Source of the DNA: an uncultured Treponema sp.
Lineage (GTDB): Bacteria > Spirochaetota > Spirochaetia > Treponematales > Treponemataceae
Direction: 5' to 3'
DNA: 15,509 nt
NCBI GenBank assembly: GCA_905373565.1
Contig: CAJPTT010000010.1
Span: 1-15,509 of the forward strand
Position numbers and translations under genes: made by a program. The notes under the pieces were generated by a model. The model was not told the origin of the DNA. It saw only the letters and a program-made list of their open reading frames with translations, and did not search any database. Shown here piece after piece: positions 5,888 through 12,952 of the stretch (the stretch's first letter is position 1; every line of letters begins with the position of its first letter).

Positions 5888-6780
5888 CAAGTATTCCTCA
5901 ATTTTAAAAATCGAATTAATTCCGCGTAGCTTTCACAATCGGGTAAAATGGAAGGCGTGCCATATTCGGGAGAGATTAATACGTGAGCATCAAGCGCCTG
6001 CAAAAAGAACGCAGGGTATTCGGCTTCGGGGATATGAGGGAAGAGGTACCAACCTTTTTGTGTCCACACGCCGGGAATGAGGCGCTCCGCTTCGGCTTTC
6101 CGGTTGAGTGCCGCCTGACGTTTCTTTACTATTGTATGGCTTACCCTTGCGCTGCGCCCTGCAGCCTCAGAATGGTGTCCGTCTTCGATTTTAATTTCTT
6201 TGAGTTGAAGTTCTTCCATCTTACGCTTTAAATCGAAAAATGCCCGCGCAAGGCTGTATGCAAGCGGCGGGAACAGCACATCGGAAGGTGGCAAGCGTTC
6301 TTCAAACCGGCTGCCGGCAGCGATAATGCCGCACGGTACCGGATAGGCGGGCGTTACCAGCATGATACTATCGGCTATCGGCTCTTGAGAATCGGAAGCG
6401 GGATCAAGGTCTAAAAACGGCCGCCATACCGGCAGCGGCTGTACCGTACCGTTTTGATCGGCTTGCAACACAGAACCGGCTATCCGTTCCGCCTTATCCT
6501 GCGTTTCATACCAGCGGATAACGGGATAATCCGGCAACAGGGCTTCCAACGCACGCCGTAGTTGAACATCCGCCTTGGTCGGCAAAAAGCCGGTGAGCCC
6601 CTTATCCAGAAATTGCTTACAAACCAGATTTGCCTGCCCCGTTCTTCGGCCTAAAATAGCCTTTCCGCCGTCAAGCCACAGGTCGAGCAGCCGGACATTC
6701 TTTTCCGTATATAAATAGTAACCGCGGGCGCGCCGGACATTTCCGTACCGCGTGCGGATTTCAGTATAGATATCGATCAT
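5887..6780 (-). CDS. Conserved hypothetical protein, 297 aa
   Basis: I do not recognise a named family. After MIDIYTEIRTRYGNVRRARG, the segment YYLYTEKNVRLLDLWLDGGKAILGRR (described by its ends only: residues about 21-46) resembles the N-terminal region of class III PLP aminotransferases such as HemL. No PLP-lysine motif is evident and the protein is shorter, so aminotransferase activity is doubtful. A charged helix (KRKMEELQLKEIKIED) lies in the middle. The open frame extends upstream to 6990, but the first 70 residues are atypical and overlap the divergent peroxiredoxin promoter and gene start, so ATG 6780 was chosen; no strong ribosome site is present there. It overlaps the pseudouridine synthase start (TGATG). 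Confidence 0.7.
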   Translation of the reverse strand: MIDIYTEIRTRYGNVRRARGYYLYTEKNVRLLDLWLDGGKAILGRRTGQANLVCKQFLDKGLTGFLPTKADVQLRRALEALLPDYPVIRWYETQDKAERIAGSVLQADQNGTVQPLPVWRPFLDLDPASDSQEPIADSIMLVTPAYPVPCGIIAAGSRFEERLPPSDVLFPPLAYSLARAFFDLKRKMEELQLKEIKIEDGHHSEAAGRSARVSHTIVKKRQAALNRKAEAERLIPGVWTQKGWYLFPHIPEAEYPAFFLQALDAHVLISPEYGTPSILPDCESYAELIRFLKLRNT

Positions 6781-6882
6781 CAGGGAGATATCATCGCATA
6801 ACGGCAAAAAAACTACAAGAGAAAAAACACAGCCGCGGCAACCGCATTCGGCAGTTTTTTGCATATAAAAAAGATAAATCCC

Positions 6883-6911
6883 TTGCCTTTTTTTAAAAAC
6901 TGTGATATAAT
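6883..6911 (+). promoter_or_regulatory. Promoter of the peroxiredoxin gene
   Basis: TTGCCT (6883-6888) and TATAAT (6906-6911) are 17 bases apart, placing transcription start near 6918, about 26 bases before the ATG. Confidence 0.65.
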
Positions 6912-6925
6912 AAGAATCATTATTA
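6908..6925. promoter_or_regulatory. Palindrome over the peroxiredoxin -10 box (possible Fur/PerR-type operator)
   Basis: TAATAA-gaatca-TTATTA is an A/T-rich inverted repeat that overlaps the -10 box and start site. Its position and composition recall operators of the Fur/PerR family, which often control peroxidase genes. The match to a Per box is imperfect, so regulator identity is inference. Confidence 0.4.
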
Positions 6926-6943
6926 AGATTTAAGGAGATATTT

Positions 6944-7591
6944 ATGGACGAAAGAATTAACATGCCGCTCTTAGGCGATGCATTTCCCACTTTGCAAGTT
7001 CAAACCACTCAAGGCCCGATGACGCTGCCGGCCGATCTGAAAGGTTCGTGGTTTATCGTATTCAGCCATCCTGCCGATTTTACTCCCGTATGTACAACAG
7101 AGTTCGTCGGCTTTCAGGAATTAGTACCCGAATTTGAAAAGCTCGGCGTAAAATTGGTCGGTCTTTCCGTCGATCAGGTATTCAGTCATATTAAGTGGAT
7201 TGAATGGATGAAGGACAAGCTCAATGTACAGATCACCTTCCCCGTTATTGCCGCAAACGATTCCATCGCAAATGCGCTTGGTCTGCTGCACCCCGGTAAA
7301 GGAACAAATACTGTTCGTGCCGTATTTATTGTCGATCCCGAAGGAATACTCCGGTTGGTACTGTATTATCCGCAGGAAATCGGTAGAAATATGAAAGAAA
7401 TCTTACGTGCGGTAAAAGCTTTGCAGATTTCCGACAAAGAAGATGTGGCTCTGCCTGCAAACTGGCCTGAAAACGGTTTGATTAAAGATCACGCAATTGT
7501 ACCGCCTGCTTCTAACGTAAAAGATGCCGAAAAGCGCCTCAAGGAATACGAAGGCTTTGACTGGTGGTTCTGCCACAAAGCGTTAAAGTAA
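6944..7591 (+). CDS. Peroxiredoxin (Prx6 / archaeal-type), alkyl hydroperoxide reductase
   Basis: This 215-aa cytoplasmic thiol peroxidase reduces hydrogen peroxide and organic peroxides. The thioredoxin-fold domain begins with the family block FSHPADFTPVCTTEF, where C50 is the peroxidatic cysteine. A longer C-terminal domain (about 160-215), with LPANWPEN and ending FDWWFCHKALK, is typical of the Prx6 group. C210 in WWFC is positioned like the extra C-terminal cysteine of archaeal members and may act as resolving cysteine. AAGGAGA lies just before ATG 6944. It has its own promoter, stands alone, and is divergent from the hypothetical/pseudouridine synthase pair. Confidence 0.95.
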   Translation: MDERINMPLLGDAFPTLQVQTTQGPMTLPADLKGSWFIVFSHPADFTPVCTTEFVGFQELVPEFEKLGVKLVGLSVDQVFSHIKWIEWMKDKLNVQITFPVIAANDSIANALGLLHPGKGTNTVRAVFIVDPEGILRLVLYYPQEIGRNMKEILRAVKALQISDKEDVALPANWPENGLIKDHAIVPPASNVKDAEKRLKEYEGFDWWFCHKALK

Positions 7592-7608
7592 TAGCTATGC
7601 TGATGAAA

Positions 7609-7645
7609 CATCTTCTAAAAGCTATACCTGAGTTTTTAGAAGATG
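7609..7645 (+). terminator. Hairpin terminator after the peroxiredoxin gene
   Basis: CATCTTCTAAAA (7609-7620) pairs with TTTTAGAAGATG (7634-7645) over 12 bp with a 13-base loop. A/T tracts lie inside the stem and CCCTA follows. This design recurs at 12909-12941 and 14752-14787. Confidence 0.65.
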
Positions 7646-7680
7646 CCCTAATATAACAAATCCACTTCGGTTATCCGTAA

Positions 7681-7827
7681 AGGAAAATTTCTATCAATGC
7701 TAACAATGACGATAAGACGGTCAAAGATGTCTCTGTTATCGACTACTATCATCCGTCGGAATGTTACGGAAGCTATGATGAATTAATTTTATTCATGCGG
7801 AGAGTTTCATACCCCGGCATTTCTTGA
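7681..7827 (+). pseudogene. Possible gene remnant, 48 codons
   Basis: An open frame without a proper start reads RKISINANNDDKTVKDVSVI then DYYHPSECYGSYDELILFMR and ends at TGA 7827. Its composition looks protein-like, and it begins directly after a stop codon with no ribosome site. It may be the 3' end of a decayed gene. No family recognised. Confidence 0.3.
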
Positions 7828-7839
7828 GTCGGGGTATGA
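7807..7839. terminator. Hairpin between convergent units, probable terminator of the LysM gene
   Basis: TCATACCCCG (7807-7816) and CGGGGTATGA (7830-7839) form a 10-bp GC-rich stem with a 13-base loop, 14 bases past the LysM gene stop. It may stop transcription from both sides. Confidence 0.55.
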
Positions 7840-7852
7840 TGATTTTATGGCG

Positions 7853-8374
7853 CTACTGCGGTTTATCCATATATTTTATGCGTTTTTGCAATCGTTTCAT
7901 CATAGTGAACTTTTTTTCTTTTTTATATATTTCAATACACTGCTCAAATTGAGATTTCGCTTTTTCCCGATATTCAGGATGAGCCATAAATTCCTGAAAA
8001 TCCGGAATATTCAGCACCATACCGGGGCGTATCTTATCGGGATGCTTTATTATCCCCTCATTCATCACCATGATAATGGGAAAATAGTAGGCTCTATCAA
8101 GACTTCCAAAGTGCTTCAAGGCAATTCGTGAAAGAATATCGCCTTTAACAACGGTGTATTTTTTGACGCTTACCGTTTTCGGTTTTGCCTCCGGAACAGG
8201 TTCCTTTGGTTTAGGCTGTTCCGGCTCGGGAGCAGGAATAGGCTCCGGTTCTTTCGCAGGCGCCTCCTCTATCCGTTGAGGTTCTTTCTTCGGCGGGGGC
8301 GGCGATGATGCACACGATGTAAACAAAGAAAATACCGCTATTGATAATAGCAAAAAGAAAATTGCTTTTTTCAT
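7853..8374 (-). CDS. LysM-domain lipoprotein
   Basis: A 173-aa envelope protein likely anchored by lipid and bound to peptidoglycan. The signal peptide MKKAIFFLLLSIAVFSLFTS is followed by C21 in a spirochaete-style lipobox (LFTSC). Residues about 24-69 form a rigid Pro/Glu/Lys linker. A LysM domain follows at about 72-125 (KKYTVVKGDILSRIALKHFG ... IRPGMVLNIPD). A basic helical tail (about 130-173) ends the protein. ATG 8374 was chosen over an upstream frame extension because it starts the signal peptide and has GGAG eight bases before. A promoter is visible at 8396-8425. Confidence 0.9.
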   Translation of the reverse strand: MKKAIFFLLLSIAVFSLFTSCASSPPPPKKEPQRIEEAPAKEPEPIPAPEPEQPKPKEPVPEAKPKTVSVKKYTVVKGDILSRIALKHFGSLDRAYYFPIIMVMNEGIIKHPDKIRPGMVLNIPDFQEFMAHPEYREKAKSQFEQCIEIYKKEKKFTMMKRLQKRIKYMDKPQ

Positions 8375-8395
8375 ATGTATAACTCCTTTTCCGTT

Positions 8396-8425
8396 ATTAT
8401 ACATGAGAATAAAAAATTTTATCAA
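8396..8425 (-). promoter_or_regulatory. Promoter of the LysM lipoprotein gene
   Basis: On the minus strand TTGATA (8425-8420) and TATAAT (8401-8396) are separated by 18 bases, placing the start site about 15 bases before the ATG's ribosome region. The short leader supports ATG 8374. Confidence 0.65.
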
Positions 8426-8444
8426 TAACAGCACATCTTTTGTT

Positions 8445-8528
8445 ATGAAACAAAGAGTAGGGGTAGAGATCGGTCTATTATTACTTGGCTATAAATTAAG
8501 AACCTTATTCGCAAAGAACAGGAAATGA
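8445..8528 (+). pseudogene. Possible transposase C-terminal remnant
   Basis: A 27-codon frame begins MKQRVGVEIGLLLLGYKLRT and ends LFAKNRK. The E-x-G-L-x-L-L-G-Y-x-L-R pattern recalls the C-terminus of some DDE transposases, which end with a conserved helix of this kind. No ribosome site or flanking repeats are seen. The rest of the 8426-8640 gap holds nothing else I can support. Confidence 0.25.
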
Positions 8529-8644
8529 AGGCGGCATAAGAGGAGATAAATCGAGGACTAGCCCTTGAAATAAATCAAAACTTATTAGGCAGCCCCTTTT
8601 AATGATACGAAAACGCAGATACCCTTCTATTTTCAAAAGACTGA

Positions 8645-8673
8645 TTGTAATAGAAGAAACCTTATTGTATCAT
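8645..8673 (+). promoter_or_regulatory. Promoter of the GPH symporter gene
   Basis: TTGTAA (8645-8650) and TATCAT (8668-8673) are 17 bases apart. Transcription would start near 8680, which argues against the longer frame from 8602 and for ATG 8701. Confidence 0.45.
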
Positions 8674-8700
8674 AGACGCATGAACATAAAGGAAAGAAAA

Positions 8701-10572
8701 ATGACATGGCGTACATACCTTGCCTATGGCGGCGGGGATTTGTACGGGGGCGGATGCTTTTTTATTGTTACGACATTTTCAATGTATTATTTGGTTAATG
8801 TCATCGGGGTACATCCTGCATTGGCAGGGTTAATTCCGGCGATCGGTAAGGTGTGGGATGCAGTTTCCGATCCGATGATGGGATATATCTCAGATAATAC
8901 ACCACGGACGAGGTTCGGAAAGCGGCGCGTGTGGTTTTTGATTTCCATTCTTCCGATAGCCCTATCGTTTATTCTGATCTGGTTTCCGGTTACGATAGAA
9001 AGTCAAACGGGAAAATTTATTTTTTATACCGTTGCCTATATTATCTTTTTTACGGTTTCAACCGTGTCCTATATTCCGTACGCAGCGCTCAGCGCCGAAA
9101 TAACAAAAGATTTTTCTGAGCGGAATAAATTGAACAGCACGCGTCTGATGTTTTCGTTTGTCGCAACACTGCTAGGCGGGGTATTAGCGCAGCCGATTAT
9201 CGATCATTTTAACGGAAGTGCTCAGGGGTATTTTATCATGGGCTGCGTATTTGCGCTCATCTTTGCACTCCCATGGATTCCGCTCTATTTTGAAACATGG
9301 GAACTACCTCAAGATGAAGCCGGAGAGAAATCAACCCAGTCATTTATAAAAAACTTCTTATCGTTATTTAAAAATAAGTCATGCAGGCTTCATATTACGA
9401 TGTACGTATGCTCCTTTGGCGCACTCGATATCTTTATGTCGTTTGTGCTCTTTTATATCGTCGACTATTTAAATAAGGGAAGTATTTTTGTTATTGCACA
9501 GGGAAGTCTTTTGATTGCGATGATGGCGATGCTGCCGGTGCACAGCTACTTTATCAATCGGAAAGGCCATAAACCCGTATACATTACAGCGCTTACCGTA
9601 TTCATCCTCGCGATTTTATTGATGGGGCTGCATACTCCTGCTTCCGGCAATGTCTGGGTCATCCTAAATATGGTACTTATGGGGATAGGCATATCGGCGA
9701 ATAACTTAGTACCGCATCAGCTGCTGCCGTTTATTTCCGATATAGACCGCGTGATGAGCGGAAAACAGCGTACAGGTACGTATTCGGCGGCGATGACACT
9801 TACGCGGAAGCTGTTTTTAGGCTTGATTATTATGCCGACAATCGGCATTGGGTTAGGTAAAATAGGATATAAAAATCCGGTACCTTCAATTTTGACGCAA
9901 AGCCAATTTGCGGAAGCCGAAGCGCTCTGTAAAAATACCGCGACACCGTTTTCGGAAATAGAGAAATATTACACTTTGTATGAAGACGGCAACGTGCATT
10001 TGAAATATATCAGTAAAGATACGGACGGGATAATAAAAAATATCTATAAAAAGTATAAGGATACCGCCGGCGTTGAGATTTCCTCTTTTTTTGAAAACAA
10101 TACTTCTTTTACAGAGATACCTGTAAATATATTTGATGATTTTATTATACCATCATTTCATACCGGAGACTTTGCTCAAGCCCATGATAAATTTCTCATA
10201 ACCTGCTTATATAAGAAAGAAGGAAATGTCTATAAGAAAATATTTCCGCCTGCATTTTATACAAAATCCGATTTATACGATTTAAAAGTATTATTAGATA
10301 CAATCGATTTTCAGTATTCGGGCATCGGACAAGTGCAAAAGCCGCAGCAAAAACAGGAAACACTCAATAAAATCAGGTTGATGTTTATTGTGTTGCCGGT
10401 CTGTATGCTGCTGCTCGGTCTTGTGTTTGCTTCGCAATTTAAAGTTACGCCGGAAAATCATCAAATCATTTTGAACGAAATCAAACGGCTTGAATCCGGC
10501 GGCAACAAACAAGATGCCGATGCAAAGACAAAAGCCGTATGCGAATTATTAATCGGGAAAAAATATTGCTAA
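8701..10572 (+). CDS. GPH-family (MelB-like) sugar:cation symporter with a large periplasmic insert
   Basis: An inner-membrane transporter of the glycoside-pentoside-hexuronide:cation symporter family. The N-terminal half carries the family signatures: GGGDLYGGG in helix 1, GKVWDAVSDPMMGYISDNT (the conserved WDAxxDPxxG motif lining the cation site) and RTRFGKRRVW in the first cytoplasmic loop. About twelve helices are expected. At 623 aa it exceeds the usual 450-500. The excess is a hydrophilic stretch at about 390-555 between helices 11 and 12, on the periplasmic side if topology is standard. Helix 12 (LMFIVLPVCMLLLGLVFASQ) follows, then a charged tail. ATG 8701 has AAAGGA eight bases before; 8680 is an alternative. 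Substrate unknown. Confidence 0.88.
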   Translation: MTWRTYLAYGGGDLYGGGCFFIVTTFSMYYLVNVIGVHPALAGLIPAIGKVWDAVSDPMMGYISDNTPRTRFGKRRVWFLISILPIALSFILIWFPVTIESQTGKFIFYTVAYIIFFTVSTVSYIPYAALSAEITKDFSERNKLNSTRLMFSFVATLLGGVLAQPIIDHFNGSAQGYFIMGCVFALIFALPWIPLYFETWELPQDEAGEKSTQSFIKNFLSLFKNKSCRLHITMYVCSFGALDIFMSFVLFYIVDYLNKGSIFVIAQGSLLIAMMAMLPVHSYFINRKGHKPVYITALTVFILAILLMGLHTPASGNVWVILNMVLMGIGISANNLVPHQLLPFISDIDRVMSGKQRTGTYSAAMTLTRKLFLGLIIMPTIGIGLGKIGYKNPVPSILTQSQFAEAEALCKNTATPFSEIEKYYTLYEDGNVHLKYISKDTDGIIKNIYKKYKDTAGVEISSFFENNTSFTEIPVNIFDDFIIPSFHTGDFAQAHDKFLITCLYKKEGNVYKKIFPPAFYTKSDLYDLKVLLDTIDFQYSGIGQVQKPQQKQETLNKIRLMFIVLPVCMLLLGLVFASQFKVTPENHQIILNEIKRLESGGNKQDADAKTKAVCELLIGKKYC

Positions 10573-10618
10573 GCATTTGAGTAAAACAGGTAATGGAATT
10601 ATAAAAAGAGTACATGAT

Positions 10619-10645
10619 AAGGCAATGCGCCCCCTTGCTTTTTTT
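10619..10645 (+). terminator. Rho-independent terminator of the symporter gene
   Basis: AAGGCAA (10619-10625) pairs with TTGCTTT (10635-10641) with one G-U pair, followed by a run of seven T in all. It lies 47 bases after the stop codon. Confidence 0.65.
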
Positions 10646-10647
10646 AT

Positions 10648-10669
10648 AAGATGATAATAAGATGATAAT
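10648..10669. repeat. Tandem 11-bp repeat
   Basis: AAGATGATAAT occurs twice without a gap, just after the terminator. It is short and A/T-rich and may have arisen by slippage. Confidence 0.6.
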
Positions 10670-10746
10670 ACACTTAAAACATACATTTTAAATATGTCCG
10701 CTTGAGTTTATTGCAAATAGTCATAGTACAAATCGTCAGGAGAAAA

Positions 10747-10781
10747 GTTCGAAAAGCGATATTACTGTCGAGGATTCGAAC
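10747..10781 (+). promoter_or_regulatory. Inverted repeat in the chemoreceptor leader
   Basis: GTTCGAA (10747-10753) and TTCGAAC (10775-10781) face each other across 21 bases, upstream of the AAGGAGGA ribosome site. They could form a leader stem or an operator. No clear sigma-70 or sigma-28 promoter was found in 10670-10803. Confidence 0.35.
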
Positions 10782-10803
10782 AGCGAAACCTTAAGGAGGA
10801 ATT

Positions 10804-12891
10804 ATGTCTATACGCTTTAAACTTACGCTTTTTATGATCATTACCGTACTTGTTACAGCTTCGCTCAGTCTTACCTTTATGGTATTATCGGTTCGTAGAA
10901 AATTCGAACAACGCTTTTACGAAGATAGCGAAGGAATGCTTAATTCTGCGGCAATCAATTTAAAAACCGATTTTACAAAAGGTTTTTCCGCTGCGCAATA
11001 TTGGTCTGAAAATCATAATTTAATCAGCTGGGTTGAACAGGGGCAACCGGAAGGAAATCTTAAAGCCGATGTAATGAGAGATTTTCAAAGACTTGCTTCA
11101 AAAGAAAATATCATTTCAGTATTTATTGCCGGTGCACGAGCTGGAACCAACTACATGTCCGATGCAAATAAAGCGGTACAAGTAGGGAAATTAGATCCCG
11201 GGAATACTTCGGATACATGGTTTTATACAACCTTACAATTAAAAGATCCTATTACCTTTTTTATCAATAAAAATAAAGAGACAGGACTTACCGGTTTATG
11301 GATTAATGCACAAGTTTTCGATGCGCAAAAACAAATTATCGGTGTTGCCGGTGTCGGGCTGAGCTTGGAAGCCTCTATAACGAGTTTAAAACAAGCGCTG
11401 CCGAGCGCTCATTCAACACTTTATCTGGTCGATTCCGATGAGAATATCGTAATTTCATCAAACGATGACGTATTCGGTAAGCATTTGCAAGATTATATTC
11501 CTACGGAAGCACAAGCGGTGCAGGGCTTTGCACATCTCGGGGTGTGGCATGAAAAAGGAGTTGGAAAAATGATTTATGCAAAAAAAGCTGCATCTAAAGA
11601 TTTTCCCTATACCATTGTATTGACGGCGCCGGTTAAAGATTTTTTACCGTCTGTTTTCAGTATCGTGCTGGATTCTACGGTTGCAATCATCGTAATGCTG
11701 CTTTTGATATCGGCGTTGATTGCGCTGAATGCGCGGAGTACTTCAAAACGGATTACCGGTCTTGGTGCCGTGTTGGGTTCGCTTGCACGAGGGGACTTTA
11801 CCGCACAGGCAGATACATATAAGGATGAGATAGGACAAATCGGTAATTATTTGAATCATACGACAGATACTATGCGCGAATTATTTAGACAAGTAAAAGA
11901 TGAAGCAAATAATATGACAACAATCGGCGAAAATCTTTTCTTGGAAATGCAAAAATCGGGAGATGCGATTACGCAGATTGCAGACGAAATCGATAGTCTC
12001 CATGTAGCAGCTGATGATCAAGCGCACAGTGTTTCGGAAACGTCAAGCGCCATTGCACAGATTATCGAATCGATACGGGAATTAAATACCTCAATCGAAG
12101 GACAGTCTTCCGATGTAAGCAGTGTTTCTTCTGCAGTAGAGCAGATGGTTGCAAATATTCAGGCTGTTGCCGGGAGTGTGCAAAAGGCAAACACCGCACT
12201 CCAATCGCTTTCGTCGGCAACCATCGACGGTAAGAACACCCTTGTTGAAACAAATGCCATCTCACAAAAAATTGCAGAACAATCGGGCGGTTTGCTTGAG
12301 GCTTCAACTGTTATTGAAAATATAGCGGCACAAACAAACCTGCTTGCAATGAATGCCGCCATCGAAGCAGCCCACGCAGGAGAGGCTGGAAGAGGGTTTG
12401 CAGTTGTTGCCGGTGAGATACGAAAACTGGCGGAGGAATCGAGCGCGCAGGGAAAAACAATCAGCGGAACTTTAAAGATGATAACCGCCGAAATAGATCA
12501 GCTGGTAAAGGCGGCTTCATTAGCAGTAGAAAAATTTACCGTTATCTCCCAACATACCGACGCAGTACAGAACTCGGCTTCTATGGTTGCATTTTCTATG
12601 ACGGAGCAATCAAAAGCCGGCAAAGAAATGCTTTTATCGATGCAGAATATCAATGCGGTAACACAGTCCGTTCAACAAGGCTCTGCCGAAATATCCGGCG
12701 GAAGTGAAAAAGTTATGGATGAGGTGCGAAACTTGGATAAAGTTACCCATACGGTTCAAAACCGTATGGAAGAAATCGCGTCAAATTTTATGCAGATTAA
12801 TAATTCGATATATGAAGTAAAGTCGTTTACGGGGAAAAACAAAGAAAGCATCGATCGCTTAGTAGACGAAATCGGAAAATTCAAAGTATAG
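10804..12891 (+). CDS. Methyl-accepting chemotaxis protein with dCache-type sensor
   Basis: This 695-aa inner-membrane chemoreceptor senses a periplasmic ligand and signals through CheW/CheA. Transmembrane helix 1 is at about 5-27. A periplasmic region of about 255 residues has double-Cache features (DTWFYTTLQLKD, GVAGVGLSLEASI, LYLVDSDENIVISSNDD). Helix 2 is at about 284-306, then HAMP (about 307-360). The signalling domain carries the almost invariant hairpin tip at about 503-553 (ENIAAQTNLLAMNAAIEAAH, then AGEAGRGFAVVAGEIRKLAE). No C-terminal CheR-tether pentapeptide is seen. AAGGAGGA precedes the ATG. It stands alone, next to sugar-transport and glucan genes; the ligand is unknown. Confidence 0.95.
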   Translation: MSIRFKLTLFMIITVLVTASLSLTFMVLSVRRKFEQRFYEDSEGMLNSAAINLKTDFTKGFSAAQYWSENHNLISWVEQGQPEGNLKADVMRDFQRLASKENIISVFIAGARAGTNYMSDANKAVQVGKLDPGNTSDTWFYTTLQLKDPITFFINKNKETGLTGLWINAQVFDAQKQIIGVAGVGLSLEASITSLKQALPSAHSTLYLVDSDENIVISSNDDVFGKHLQDYIPTEAQAVQGFAHLGVWHEKGVGKMIYAKKAASKDFPYTIVLTAPVKDFLPSVFSIVLDSTVAIIVMLLLISALIALNARSTSKRITGLGAVLGSLARGDFTAQADTYKDEIGQIGNYLNHTTDTMRELFRQVKDEANNMTTIGENLFLEMQKSGDAITQIADEIDSLHVAADDQAHSVSETSSAIAQIIESIRELNTSIEGQSSDVSSVSSAVEQMVANIQAVAGSVQKANTALQSLSSATIDGKNTLVETNAISQKIAEQSGGLLEASTVIENIAAQTNLLAMNAAIEAAHAGEAGRGFAVVAGEIRKLAEESSAQGKTISGTLKMITAEIDQLVKAASLAVEKFTVISQHTDAVQNSASMVAFSMTEQSKAGKEMLLSMQNINAVTQSVQQGSAEISGGSEKVMDEVRNLDKVTHTVQNRMEEIASNFMQINNSIYEVKSFTGKNKESIDRLVDEIGKFKV

Positions 12892-12908
12892 AGGACACAT
12901 TACAAGGC

Positions 12909-12941
12909 GCCTGCAAAAAACTAACCGAGTTTTTTGCAGGC
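12909..12941. terminator. Bidirectional terminator between the chemoreceptor and malQ
   Basis: GCCTGCAAAAAAC (12909-12921) pairs perfectly with GTTTTTTGCAGGC (12929-12941) over 13 bp with a 7-base loop. It lies between two convergent stop codons (12891 and 12953) and can serve both. CCCTA follows on the plus strand. Confidence 0.8.
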
Positions 12942-12952
12942 ACCCTATTGTA

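Noticed and set aside
6781..6990. N-terminal 70-residue extension of the 297-aa hypothetical protein
   Set aside because: Composition is unlike the rest and it would overlap the divergent peroxiredoxin promoter and start codon.
10775..10781. tRNA T-arm (GGATTCGAAC-like sequence)
   Set aside because: No acceptor, D or anticodon arms can be drawn around it on either strand.
12062..12362. Minus-strand frames inside the chemoreceptor gene
   Set aside because: Shadows of a clear, highly conserved coding region on the plus strand.
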